Source of the DNA: Aminipila terrae
GTDB taxonomy: Bacteria; Bacillota; Clostridia; Peptostreptococcales; Anaerovoracaceae
NCBI RefSeq assembly: GCF_010120715.1
Contig: NZ_CP047591.1
Location: 1,860,001 to 1,924,000 of the forward strand
Length of the DNA stretch: 64,000 bases
Direction of reading: 5' to 3'
In this document: piece by piece, positions 26,493 to 35,144 of the stretch
Layout: the number at the start of each line of letters is the position of its first letter
Position numbering within the stretch: the first letter of the stretch is position 1
Position numbers and translations under genes: made by a program
The notes under the pieces: generated by a model
Databases searched by the model: none
What the model was told of the DNA's origin: nothing
Seen by the model: only the letters and a program-made list of their open reading frames with translations

Positions 26493-27278
26493 ATGATGAA
26501 GCAGGTTCAGAAAAGAATCATCATACTGGCTTTATTAGCCGGGGAAATTATGATGAAAAGCGGTGCAGAAATATACAGAGTAGAAGATACGATAACCAGG
26601 ATTTGCAGAGCATGTAATATCCCATATGTAGAAGTTTTTGTCACTCCCACAGGGATTTTTCTGTCTCTGGATAAAGGTGGCGATGACAGTGAAATGTTCA
26701 CCTTTATTAAAAGAATAAAAGGAACGGGGACAGATTTGGGTAAAATCTCAGAAGTGAATCAGTTTTCCAGAGACTTTGTGAGCACGGACTTATCTATTGA
26801 AGATGGGATGAAACGGTTGAAACAGATAGCACAGAGCAAACCCTATTATCTCTGGCTGCGGATTTTGGGCGCAGCTTTTGCCTGTGCATTTTTCTGCCTG
26901 ATGTTTAAAGGCACCATAAAAGATTTTCCCTGCGCTTTTGTCATAGGTGCTGCCAGTTATTTACTGTCAGTCAGTTTTGAACAGTTTGAGACCAATTATT
27001 TTATAAAAGGGTTTTGCTGTACGGCATTTGCCGCCTTTCTGGCCCTCATCTGTGCGGCCACTGGTCTGGGAGACAACTCAGGCCCTATTACCATTGGAGC
27101 TCTTATGCTTTTTGTCCCGGGAGTAGCCATTACCAATGCCATCAGAGACTTTCTTGCCAGTGATATGCTGTCGGGATTAGCCAGAGCTGCTGAAGCGTTT
27201 TTTGTAGCTATTTCACTGGCTACCGGAGCTGGTGTTGTGATGAGATTGTGGGTGCTGCTTGGGGGTAATATTATATGA
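26493..27278 (+). CDS. ThrE/YjjP-family threonine/serine exporter subunit
   Basis: The product has 261 residues. The N-terminal cytoplasmic part has the family signature GEIMMKSGAEIYRVEDTITR and VFVTPTGIFLSL. About five transmembrane helices follow (ILGAAFACAFFCLMF, AFVIGAASYLLSVSF, TIGALMLFVPGVAITNAIRD). This half of the ThrE family pairs with a smaller DUF3815-type subunit, here the next gene, which overlaps it by four bases. YjjPB exports succinate in E. coli and ThrE exports threonine and serine in Corynebacterium, so the substrate is open. Confidence 0.88.
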   Translation: MMKQVQKRIIILALLAGEIMMKSGAEIYRVEDTITRICRACNIPYVEVFVTPTGIFLSLDKGGDDSEMFTFIKRIKGTGTDLGKISEVNQFSRDFVSTDLSIEDGMKRLKQIAQSKPYYLWLRILGAAFACAFFCLMFKGTIKDFPCAFVIGAASYLLSVSFEQFETNYFIKGFCCTAFAAFLALICAATGLGDNSGPITIGALMLFVPGVAITNAIRDFLASDMLSGLARAAEAFFVAISLATGAGVVMRLWVLLGGNII

Positions 27279-27733
27279 CATACTTTTTACAGTTTATATT
27301 TGGATTTGTATCCACTGTGGGTTTTGCTATATTATTTCACGTTCCTAAAAGGAATATCTTTATGTCCAGCCTGGTGGGTGGCGTAGGCTGGGTAGTTTTT
27401 GCCTACTGCCGCAATGACTATGGTGGAGCTTTACTGGGCTGCTTCCTGGCATCCTGTGTGGTAGGCCTGCTGGCGGGTATATTTTCAAGAGTATATAAGG
27501 AAACGGCTACAGTATACACTATTCCAGGGATTATACCTTTGGTACCTGGGGCAGGTATGTATTACACTACTTTGTATCTGATAAATGGGGAACTGTCAAA
27601 GGCTGCCACTACAGGCACCCAGACCCTTCTTATGGCAGGAAGTATTTCTGTGGGACTACTTGTAGTGGGATCCTTTTTTAAAATGCATTATACATTGACA
27701 GGGAAATTTAAAAGAATAATCAAAAAAACATAG
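27275..27733 (+). CDS. YjjB/DUF3815-family exporter subunit
   Basis: The product has 152 residues and about four transmembrane helices. Characteristic sequence includes VGFAILFHVPKRNIFMSS, SCVVGLLAGIFSR and TVYTIPGIIPLVPGAGMYYT. The start codon overlaps the stop of the preceding gene (ATGA), which indicates a fixed two-subunit exporter and translational coupling. Confidence 0.88.
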   Translation: MTYFLQFIFGFVSTVGFAILFHVPKRNIFMSSLVGGVGWVVFAYCRNDYGGALLGCFLASCVVGLLAGIFSRVYKETATVYTIPGIIPLVPGAGMYYTTLYLINGELSKAATTGTQTLLMAGSISVGLLVVGSFFKMHYTLTGKFKRIIKKT

Positions 27734-27787
27734 AAAAGATATGGTATAATTATATTATCTTCATCTTCAAATTTGGAGGAATCACTA

Positions 27788-28729
27788 ATGAAAAGTATTT
27801 TAGTTGTGGATGACAGCCAGTTCAATTTAATGGTTGTGCAAAAAGCATTAGAAAAAGATTACGAAGTTAATACACGGCTGAATGGGATAGAAGGCATTAA
27901 GTTCGCAAAAAATAATCCTGTAGATTTAATTTTACTTGATATAGATATGCCAGAGCTCAACGGAATTGACACCATAAAAATTATGAAAAAAGATTCCAGA
28001 CTTGCAAGAACCCCCATTATATTTCTAACAGGTTTGTCCAATCATGAAGTTGAAAGAATCTGTTTGGATTTAGGTGCCAGAGACTTCATTACCAAACCTT
28101 TTAATGAGCCAGTTATGCTTCAGAGAATTAAAATGGTCCTTGAGTTAGAGGATTTAAGAAAAAACCTTGAGAGACAGGTTCGGTATAAAACCGATGAGTT
28201 AGAGAAACTTACAGCAAAAATTATCACTACCTTTGCCAATAGCATAGACCCCATTACAGAATTGTGGAGCAGAATGTACATTGAAGAAAAAGTAAACGCT
28301 GCAATCGGTCAGTTCTCACTTACTGGTGCACTGGCTGTATTGGACATAGATAACTTCAGGCTGATTAATGACGCATTAGGGTACGAACAGGGTAATGCAT
28401 GTCTGAAAACTGTAGGAAATGCAATTATTAATACCATTAAAGAACCCGAAATAGCAGGAAGAGCTTTTGCAGATGAATTTTTGATATATCTGCCCAAGGT
28501 TAATACGAAGGAAGAAGCAGAAATCAGGATTAAAGAGATTTTTAAAGAAGCGGCCTCTCTGCTTGAAAAAAATAAATTTTATGGAATTACTTTATCTGCA
28601 GGTCTTGCTATGACCATTGAAGCAGGTGAAAATTTTAATTCTCTTTACTATAGTGCTGAAAAAGTTTTACACGGTATAAAGCTTAATGGCAAAAACAACA
28701 TCGGATTCTGCAACCAGAAGGAAGAATAA
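27788..28729 (+). CDS. Response regulator with degenerate GGDEF domain
   Basis: The product has 313 residues. The ATG at 27788 follows GGAGG by eight bases; an ATG five codons earlier lacks a ribosome site. The receiver domain has VVDDSQ, phospho-acceptor Asp in LILLDIDMPELNGI, Thr/Ser LTGLSN, and KPF. A linker coiled coil (LEDLRKNLERQVRYKTDELEKLT) leads to a GGDEF-like domain with the metal-binding LDIDNFRLINDALGYEQGN but AGRAFADEFLIYLP where GGDEF is expected. The missing first two glycines suggest it does not make c-di-GMP efficiently and may be a binding or regulatory domain. It has no adjacent kinase. The OYE gene starts two bases after its stop. Confidence 0.82.
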   Translation: MKSILVVDDSQFNLMVVQKALEKDYEVNTRLNGIEGIKFAKNNPVDLILLDIDMPELNGIDTIKIMKKDSRLARTPIIFLTGLSNHEVERICLDLGARDFITKPFNEPVMLQRIKMVLELEDLRKNLERQVRYKTDELEKLTAKIITTFANSIDPITELWSRMYIEEKVNAAIGQFSLTGALAVLDIDNFRLINDALGYEQGNACLKTVGNAIINTIKEPEIAGRAFADEFLIYLPKVNTKEEAEIRIKEIFKEAASLLEKNKFYGITLSAGLAMTIEAGENFNSLYYSAEKVLHGIKLNGKNNIGFCNQKEE

Positions 28730-28730
28730 T

Positions 28731-29936
28731 ATGGGAAACGGGGACAATTTAAGAACACCCTTAAGCAGACCTCTTAAAATAGGCGCTCTGGAAGCTAAAA
28801 ACAGATTCTGCATTCAGCCTATGGAGTGTGGGAACGGAGACTTTAAGGGCAGATTCACAGAAAATACCTTAAAAAGATATGAAAATCTGTTTCGTGGAGG
28901 AGCAGGTGTAATTGTCATGGAATCCGTCACTCTGCAATATGAAAGCAGGGCAAGGGAGAACCAGTTACTCCTGGATATGGAAGACTCTGACAATCGAAAA
29001 ATGTGGGAGCACTTTGTTAAGGACATGAAAACAAAATATCCGGAGCCTGTATTTATTGTTCAGCTGAACCATTCAGGAGAACTTTCGGATACAGCCTTTT
29101 CAAAGAGAGTCTGTGTGAAACCCAGAAAGGAATATGGCGGTGAACTGATAGATGCGGATTATGTAGATAAAACCATAAAGCAATACGTAGAAGCCGCCAG
29201 GTTTCTTTATGATATAGGTTGTGATGGTGTTGATTTAAAGTTTTGTCACGGTTATTTGGGGGCGCAGATTTTAAGGCCATATAATGACAGAGTCTGGAAG
29301 TATGGTGGCTCTTGGGAAAAACGCAGCCGTTTTGCTTTTGATATGTGTGAAAAGATAAGGAAGGCTGTTAACAATCCTAAATTTCTTATTGGCGCAAAGG
29401 TATCCGTGTATGAAGGCATTGCAGGAGGACAGGGGCATGCAGGTGCAGGGAAGGAAGAAATTAATCTGTCCGAAACCTTTGCATTATGCAGAGGTCTGGA
29501 GGAACGAGGTGCCAGCTTTTTTATTGAAACTCTGGGTAATGCTGAAACAGCAGGCTGGGAATTGATGTGCCCCAATAAGAACACCGGTGAAAATGTTTAT
29601 AAACATATGGCTATGGCTTCCAACCTGAAAGCAGGGCTTAAATCAGAAACAGTAGTTATCTGCAGCGGCCTTTCTTTATTAGCTGAGGGAAAATATAATG
29701 AAAATCATCAGATCCCCTCTGTGGAAAATAGCTTATTTCATTGGGGAAATTGTTGTGTAGGAAGAGGCAGTTTTGATATGGTAGCTTTGGGAAGGCAGTC
29801 ATTGGCTGACCCATTCCTTCCTGAAAAATATCTGGAAGGTCGTGAAAGCGACATCCACTGGTGCTGGTGCTGTGATGGCTGCGGAAGGCTGCTGGCCCAA
29901 CAGGAGCCTGTGAAATGTATCGTTTATAATAAGTAG
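28731..29936 (+). CDS. Old-yellow-enzyme/2,4-dienoyl-CoA-reductase-like flavin oxidoreductase
   Basis: The product has about 401 residues. The ATG at 28731 follows AGAAGGAAG and lies two bases after the previous stop, so the two genes are coupled. The FMN-binding TIM barrel begins LSRPLKIGALEAKNRFCIQP and continues with FIVQLNHSGE, GCDGVDLKFCHGYLGAQILR and MVALGRQSLADPFLPEKYLE. A C-terminal CWCCDGCGRL resembles the [4Fe-4S] cysteine cluster of the 2,4-dienoyl-CoA reductase group, but the FAD/NAD domains of those 650-residue enzymes are absent. The natural substrate is unknown; electron donors would have to be separate. The divergent MerR gene may respond to its substrate. Confidence 0.82.
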   Translation: MGNGDNLRTPLSRPLKIGALEAKNRFCIQPMECGNGDFKGRFTENTLKRYENLFRGGAGVIVMESVTLQYESRARENQLLLDMEDSDNRKMWEHFVKDMKTKYPEPVFIVQLNHSGELSDTAFSKRVCVKPRKEYGGELIDADYVDKTIKQYVEAARFLYDIGCDGVDLKFCHGYLGAQILRPYNDRVWKYGGSWEKRSRFAFDMCEKIRKAVNNPKFLIGAKVSVYEGIAGGQGHAGAGKEEINLSETFALCRGLEERGASFFIETLGNAETAGWELMCPNKNTGENVYKHMAMASNLKAGLKSETVVICSGLSLLAEGKYNENHQIPSVENSLFHWGNCCVGRGSFDMVALGRQSLADPFLPEKYLEGRESDIHWCWCCDGCGRLLAQQEPVKCIVYNK

Positions 29937-29963
29937 AAAATCATTCAGGACATTAGGCCCAAG

Positions 29964-30797
29964 CTATATTTTTTCTACTTTAACTAAAACTTCTGTAACA
30001 AAGAAGTCTGAGTTCTGTGTGGTCCAATAGTCTAAAAGGAATCGCTCATAAGATTCTTCATCGCAGGCGTACTGGTTCATTGAAGCCCACTGGTAAATCT
30101 TCTGATAGGCCTCCTCAATGGTTTCATGAGGTCCCATATGATAGCATGAAGCGAAAACCTGACCACCAAAGGTTTTGGTGTGGTTTTCAGAGGCCACTTT
30201 TAAGACAGGTTTCTGCATGACCGTTACTTTAGTTTTTTCACCCTTCAATTTCTCATTGATGGAAGGAAAGTTCAGGATAATTACACCGGCAGCTTCATTT
30301 CCAATAGATTCTATATAGTTGGTAAAATCAATATTTATAATGGCCTCTTTGTAATTGTAGTTAAAATTTTGTTCCATACAGCAAAATATACTGGGCTCAA
30401 CGTACTTTACGGATACCTGACGCACATCATTTTTTCTGATTAACTCTGCTTCAGTAATAAGCTGCAGCCAGCCTTCAATAGCTGCATACTTTTTATAGAT
30501 GTCTTTATTAATTTCTTTTAGTTCATCAAATTTTTTCTTAAACAGTTTTTCATGTATCATAAAAGAGTTTTCATCTACAATTTCTTTTATTTCTTCAAGT
30601 GAAAATCCCATTTGCTTATAATATTTAATAACTGGGATATAAGCTAAAGATTCTTTGCTGTAAAATCTGTAATTGTTTTCTCCATGTTTGTCTGGACAAA
30701 TTAATCCAATTTTATCATAGAAGCGTAAAGTATTTGCAGGAATGTTACAGATTTTGCTAACTTCTCCCACCGAATAATACTCTTTGGTATTTTTCAT
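29964..30797 (-). CDS. MerR-family regulator with GyrI-like effector domain
   Basis: The product has 277 residues. The MerR helix-turn-helix is at 6-70 (YYSVGEVSKICNIPANTLRF, KQMGFSLEEIKEIVDE), followed by a dimerisation coil and a C-terminal domain of the BmrR/GyrI effector type (AGVIILNFPS, FGGQVFASCYHMGPHETIEE). Such regulators sense small hydrophobic ligands. It is convergent with the OYE gene and alone on the minus strand. The target genes are not evident. Confidence 0.85.
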   Translation of the reverse strand: MKNTKEYYSVGEVSKICNIPANTLRFYDKIGLICPDKHGENNYRFYSKESLAYIPVIKYYKQMGFSLEEIKEIVDENSFMIHEKLFKKKFDELKEINKDIYKKYAAIEGWLQLITEAELIRKNDVRQVSVKYVEPSIFCCMEQNFNYNYKEAIINIDFTNYIESIGNEAAGVIILNFPSINEKLKGEKTKVTVMQKPVLKVASENHTKTFGGQVFASCYHMGPHETIEEAYQKIYQWASMNQYACDEESYERFLLDYWTTQNSDFFVTEVLVKVEKI

Positions 30798-30883
30798 AAT
30801 AAAACCCTCAAAACTTAAATAAATTTAATTAGTATTATAGCATATGCGTTTTATCTCTGTTAATTAATTTTTTGCAAAAAATT

Positions 30884-30924
30884 AAAAGCACCCTATGCTA
30901 AGGTCGACTACATAGGATGCTTTT
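30884..30924. terminator. Orphan hairpin upstream of the MerR gene
   Basis: aaaagcaccctatg pairs with cataggatgctttt (one bulge) around a 13-base loop, with A and T on the outer edges. No gene ends here; it lies in the 460-base intergenic region between the divergent MerR and TetR genes. It may end a short untranslated RNA or be a relic. The rest of 30925-31200 is AT-rich and shows no other feature. Confidence 0.5.
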
Positions 30925-31201
30925 AACTTGAACGAAGTTTTTTGGTTAGTAGTATCATCAACTATAGTATAAAGTATTCCCTAATGTATAAGGTCAAGGG
31001 TTTTTTTAAAAATATTATTAAAAATTTATTGGAAATTTGTAAATAAAAAAGTCATTTATTATAAAATAATTAGTCGATAAACATATTAATTTGTTGAAAA
31101 ACTTTTAATCCTTTTTCAAATTTACAGAATCAGTAAATTATAAAACATTACCCTAGGATGAAGGTTTTTAAGGCAAATTTCTATAATTTAGAAATTTTTA
31201 C

Positions 31202-31230
31202 TTGACAGGAAAAAGTAAAATACGTACTAT
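31202..31230 (+). promoter_or_regulatory. Promoter of the TetR-exporter operon
   Basis: Consensus TTGACA is followed after 17 bases by TACTAT. The operator palindrome overlaps the end of the -10 element, so TetR binding would block transcription. Confidence 0.75.
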
Positions 31231-31252
31231 GTAAGTAAGTACTTACTTACAT
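31229..31252 (+). promoter_or_regulatory. TetR operator, perfect 24-bp palindrome
   Basis: ATGTAAGTAAGT is followed directly by its exact reverse complement. The site covers the -10 end and the predicted start point, and ends just before AGGAGG at 31253. This predicts autorepression of the whole operon by the TetR protein encoded from 31265. Confidence 0.85.
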
Positions 31253-31264
31253 AGGAGGTTAATC

Positions 31265-31885
31265 ATGATGTTTGAAAATATTCATCCAACTAAGTTATCA
31301 ATTCTGCAGGCAGCAGTAGAAGTATTTGGTCAAAAAGGTTTTAATGGAGCCACAACAAAAGAAATTGCAAAAGCCGCTGGCATTTCAGAGGCCACCATTT
31401 TCAGGCATTTCGCAAATAAAACGGAAGTGCTCTATGAAATAGTTAACAGTGTAGTGCCTACCATAGGTGTTGAGACACTGGAAAAGACTATAGAAGAATG
31501 CAAAACCCTTGATGCAAGAGAAGCGTTACAGCGTCTTATGCAGAACCGGTTTGAAACAATCAGTCAGTCAAAAGTGTTTATGCGTATAATCTTCACAGAG
31601 ATTAAGTATGATGAAAAGTTGCGGGATCTGTATCTAAATAGGGTATATGAGCCTATTTGTGCAATTTTAAAGGATTTTATAATAACGAGAATGGAGAAGG
31701 GGGAGTTCAGAAAAATAAATCCGGAGATCGTAGTGAATATGTTTATGTCCTATATATTTTTTTCCGTGGAAACAGAAAATTTATTAAAAGATGTTGAACA
31801 CCACAGTTTTCTAGATCAGGCATCGGCCATAGATTTTACGAATTTACTCTTTGATGGAATAAAGGAAAGTGGTAACAATGAATAA
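31265..31885 (+). CDS. TetR/AcrR-family repressor of the exporter operon
   Basis: The product has 206 residues. The N-terminal helix-turn-helix spans about 10-55 (ILQAAVEVFGQKGFNGATTK, AGISEATIFRHFANKTEVLY). The C-terminal ligand-binding region is helical and typical of drug-responsive members. The start has AGGAGG six bases upstream. The stop overlaps the next start by eight bases. It almost certainly binds the palindrome at 31229. Confidence 0.93.
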   Translation: MMFENIHPTKLSILQAAVEVFGQKGFNGATTKEIAKAAGISEATIFRHFANKTEVLYEIVNSVVPTIGVETLEKTIEECKTLDAREALQRLMQNRFETISQSKVFMRIIFTEIKYDEKLRDLYLNRVYEPICAILKDFIITRMEKGEFRKINPEIVVNMFMSYIFFSVETENLLKDVEHHSFLDQASAIDFTNLLFDGIKESGNNE

Positions 31886-32747
31886 AATAAAAAAATATGC
31901 CTTACTACTCTTTTTAGTCCTTTTTCTGCTGACTGGGTGTGTATCTGCCAGACAGGAGGCTAAAATTATTGACTCTGGACAAAAGAACGAGGATCAGAGC
32001 CTGAATGAAGATGCCAAAGGGGATCTAACCGGACGGGCGGAGGCAGGAGAGAGGGTTATTGTAATGTCAAAGGCAACGGGTAAAGCTGAGGCTGTACTGG
32101 TTGACGTTGGCTCAGAAGTAAAACAAGGGCAGACATTACTCCAGCTGGATTCCAGAGAACTTCAGGCCGGTATTGATGCCGCACGAGCCACAGTTGACAA
32201 TGCCAATGTTTCTTATAAATATGCTTTAGATAATGAACAGCGGGCCAGGAAACTGAAGGACGAAGGGGCTATGAGTATTGCTGATTATGATAATGGGTAT
32301 GCCAGTGTTCTGGAACGGGCGGAAAGTGCAGTAAATCTTGCTCAGGCATCTTTGCAAAAGGCACAACTTGCGTATAACGACTGCACCATTACAGCGCCTC
32401 TGGAAGGTACTATAACGGAGTGCAATGTAGAAGCAGGTGAACTGGTAAGTCCCCAGGTGAAAGCGTTTACTATTGTCAATTTAAATCAGATTAAAATTGA
32501 ACTTCTGGTTAATGAAAAGAAAATAAATTCCTTAAAAACGGGGCAGAAATGTGAAGTTACCTTGGCAGCTCTGCCGGGACAGGTTTTTTCCGGAAGTATT
32601 GCTGACATTTCTGATGCAATGAATGCTGCTTCTAAAGCCTATCCTGTACAAATTACTGTGGAGAATCCGAACCACGTAATAAAAGACGGTATGTTTGCAA
32701 AAGTAAATTTATCTGCAGGTCAGAAAATCACAGGAGGTGAAGAATAA
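31878..32747 (+). CDS. Lipoprotein membrane-fusion protein of the exporter
   Basis: The product has 289 residues. The ATG at 31878 is preferred over the in-frame GTG at 31869. The lipobox LLTGC lies at about residues 17-21, so the protein should be lipid-anchored on the outer face. A lipoyl half (SEVKQGQTLLQLD) is followed by a coiled-coil hairpin (AARATVDNANVSYKYALDNE, AQASLQKAQLAYNDC), the second lipoyl half (TITAPLEGTITECNVEAGEL) and beta-barrel sequence. It belongs to the AcrA/HlyD family. It overlaps the TetR gene and forms an operon with a second fusion protein and an MFS exporter. Confidence 0.9.
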   Translation: MNKIKKYALLLFLVLFLLTGCVSARQEAKIIDSGQKNEDQSLNEDAKGDLTGRAEAGERVIVMSKATGKAEAVLVDVGSEVKQGQTLLQLDSRELQAGIDAARATVDNANVSYKYALDNEQRARKLKDEGAMSIADYDNGYASVLERAESAVNLAQASLQKAQLAYNDCTITAPLEGTITECNVEAGELVSPQVKAFTIVNLNQIKIELLVNEKKINSLKTGQKCEVTLAALPGQVFSGSIADISDAMNAASKAYPVQITVENPNHVIKDGMFAKVNLSAGQKITGGEE

Positions 32748-32748
32748 G

Positions 32749-33399
32749 ATGAAAAATAAAAAAGTAATTATTATTCTTTGTATGCTGGTTCTTGTGCTAA
32801 GTGCAGTGTGGCTGTATTTTAACTATCAGAAAAGCCATTACATAGTAACAGAGGATGCCCGGGTAGATGGAACAATTGTTAAAGTAAGCCCTCAGGTGAC
32901 GGGAAAGTTAACAGAACTTTCCTTTGAAGAAAACCAGATGGTGGAGCAGGATCAAATTCTTGCGAGACAGTCAGATGAAACACTTTCTCCAGGTGCAAAT
33001 GTTGATATGACTGTAATCAGAACCCCTGTCAGAGGCCAGATTATCAAAAAAATGGCCAGCGTTGGAGAAATGGCCTCCCCCTCCAGCCCAATTGCTTTAA
33101 TGGTGAATCCAGATGAATTATACATAACTGCCAATATAGAAGAGGATAGAATTGAGCAGGTTAAAGAAGGACAGGAAGTCCATTTTACAGTGGACTCCTT
33201 TCCCAAAGTCTGGTTTAGAGGAAAAGTAGATTCCATTGGCAGTGCTTCTACTTCAGTTACATCCTTACTATCTGCCCAGAGCAGTGGAAATTCCTTTATT
33301 AAAGTGACTCAGCGGGTACCTGTAAAAATTAGTTTTTCCGGAAAATATGAGGAAAAACTGCTTCCAGGTATGAATGCCAAAATAAAAATATATTTGTAA
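32749..33399 (+). CDS. EmrA/HlyD-like membrane-fusion protein without the alpha-hairpin
   Basis: The product has about 216 residues. The ATG at 32749 follows GGAGGTG; the upstream GTG is inside that ribosome site. An N-terminal transmembrane anchor (VIIILCMLVLVLSAVWLYF) is followed by EDARVDGTIVKVSPQVTGKL, the standard EmrA start. The lipoyl halves are then joined almost directly (LARQSDETLSPGANVDMTVI then RTPVRGQIIKK), so the coiled-coil hairpin present in EmrA and in the partner at 31878 is missing. The rest is the beta-barrel domain. The two fusion proteins may form a mixed adaptor for the MFS pump. Confidence 0.85.
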   Translation: MKNKKVIIILCMLVLVLSAVWLYFNYQKSHYIVTEDARVDGTIVKVSPQVTGKLTELSFEENQMVEQDQILARQSDETLSPGANVDMTVIRTPVRGQIIKKMASVGEMASPSSPIALMVNPDELYITANIEEDRIEQVKEGQEVHFTVDSFPKVWFRGKVDSIGSASTSVTSLLSAQSSGNSFIKVTQRVPVKISFSGKYEEKLLPGMNAKIKIYL

Positions 33400-33412
33400 G
33401 GAGATGTTAGCT

Positions 33413-34981
33413 ATGAATTCATCCGTGCAGTTGAAAGAGCAGAATAAAATCCCTGCTCTTTCCCTTACAATTGTGGTTATTGGTGCCTTTATGTCTTTTC
33501 TGGACAGTAGTATTGTGAATGTGGCACTGCCTCATATGATGGCTGTTTTTGGGGTATCAAGCAGTGATATACAATGGGTATTAACGGCGTATATGCTGAC
33601 TTCTGGCATTGTGATTCCAACCAGTGCCTTTCTCTGTGGACGTTTTGGACATCGACGGGTATATATGGTTTCGTTGATGATTTTTACCGTGGGATCTGGC
33701 CTGTGTGGAATTTCATGGAACCTGAAGATCATTATTGCTTCCAGAATAATTCAGGCCATAGGCGGCGGACTGATTATACCTGTCAGCATGGCCATGGTAT
33801 ATTATCTGGCCCCACGTGAAAAGATGGGAACAGCCATGGGCCTCTGGGGTCTGGGTGCAATTCTGGGACCATCCATCGGGCCTACATTAGGCGGATATCT
33901 GGTAGATACCCTGAGCTGGCAATGGATTTTTTTTGTTAACCTGCCTATTGGAATAATTGCACTCTTTCTTTGTCCATTTTGTTTAAAAGAAACGGAAATT
34001 AATAAGAACTTGAAGTTTGATGTGTTAGGAACTGTGTTTATTGCGACTGCCTGTTTTTCCCTGTTACTGGCATTAAGTAAGGGGACAGAGTGGGGATGGA
34101 AGTCTCAAAGTATTCTGTCTTTGTTTATTGTATGTATTTTCACTCTGGCAGCATTTGTAACCTGGGAAAGTTCTATAAGCAATCCCCTTATTGATCTGAG
34201 AGTTTTTAAGAATAAAGTAGTTATTTCCAGTATGTCAGCTATGTCTTTGTTAACCATAGGAATGATGGGGGCTATATTTATCGTTCCTATTTACGCGGAG
34301 AATCTGTTAGGCTATTCACCTTTGAAAACAGGTATCATTATGATGCCCATGGCCTTGGTCTCTGCGGTGCTTATGCCTGTCAGCGGAAAAATATATGACA
34401 AGTATGGTGCATTTTATGCGGGTATGATAGGAACGGTTATCGCTGCAGTTACCACGTATAACTTAAAAGCACTGAGCCTGGATACATCCTATACCAGCCT
34501 GCAGTTTATGCTGGCTGTCCGCTCACTGGGATTTGGACTGGCCCTGATGCCTATTACCAATGCAGCTATGGGCGCGGTACCTGAATCTTTAGCAGCTACT
34601 GCTTCGGCAGTGTTGAATACCATACGACAGGTGGCAAGCTCTCTTGGAATTGCTATTATCAACTATGTTATAGTGGTAAAACAGGCTTATCATCAGGATA
34701 TTCTCCATGACCTTATTAATTACGGATCATTTCCTGCAAACCAGGCAATCAGCCGGATACAGGCTCTGATGGTTTCCATGGGAACGGATAATACCACAGC
34801 AAGAATAAATGCCCTGGCAGTAATTAAGGGGTACATTGTACGTCAGGGTGCCATGGATTCCATTCTTGACAGTATCATGACCTTAGTATGGCTGTTAATC
34901 ATAACCATACCTTTCATTTTCTTATTGACCCCAAGAAAGGTTGAAAATGCGCGATTAAAGCAACAAGATCAAATAAATTAA
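33413..34981 (+). CDS. DHA2-family MFS drug exporter (EmrB-like, 14 TM)
   Basis: The product has about 522 residues, the usual length for 14-helix DHA2 pumps. Motif D1 (FLDSSIVNVALPHM) lies in TM1, motif A-like GRFGHRRVYM follows TM2, and motif C-like GAILGPSIGPTLGGYLVD lies in TM5. QWIFFVNLPIGIIA is typical of EmrB and QacA relatives. The ATG at 33413 has AAGGAG at a proper distance; the ATG at 33404 abuts that site. It is the last gene of the TetR operon and is followed by a terminator. Proton-driven drug export is expected. Confidence 0.92.
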   Translation: MNSSVQLKEQNKIPALSLTIVVIGAFMSFLDSSIVNVALPHMMAVFGVSSSDIQWVLTAYMLTSGIVIPTSAFLCGRFGHRRVYMVSLMIFTVGSGLCGISWNLKIIIASRIIQAIGGGLIIPVSMAMVYYLAPREKMGTAMGLWGLGAILGPSIGPTLGGYLVDTLSWQWIFFVNLPIGIIALFLCPFCLKETEINKNLKFDVLGTVFIATACFSLLLALSKGTEWGWKSQSILSLFIVCIFTLAAFVTWESSISNPLIDLRVFKNKVVISSMSAMSLLTIGMMGAIFIVPIYAENLLGYSPLKTGIIMMPMALVSAVLMPVSGKIYDKYGAFYAGMIGTVIAAVTTYNLKALSLDTSYTSLQFMLAVRSLGFGLALMPITNAAMGAVPESLAATASAVLNTIRQVASSLGIAIINYVIVVKQAYHQDILHDLINYGSFPANQAISRIQALMVSMGTDNTTARINALAVIKGYIVRQGAMDSILDSIMTLVWLLIITIPFIFLLTPRKVENARLKQQDQIN

Positions 34982-34985
34982 GGCG

Positions 34986-35019
34986 AATGCAGATATATAG
35001 ATTTATGTCTGCGTTTTTT
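34986..35019 (+). terminator. Terminator of the exporter operon
   Basis: aatgcagatata pairs with tatgtctgcgtt, including G-U pairs, and is followed by TTTTTT. It lies five bases after the MFS stop. Confidence 0.8.
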
Positions 35020-35144
35020 ATCTTAAGGGGTGTTTTAACATAAAAGGACTAATAAAAAGAAAATTTTGATTTTTTAGTATATAATATTAAAAATAGGATG
35101 AAACAGGTGTTATAATATAAAAAGACTAACAAGGGGGATTTAAT

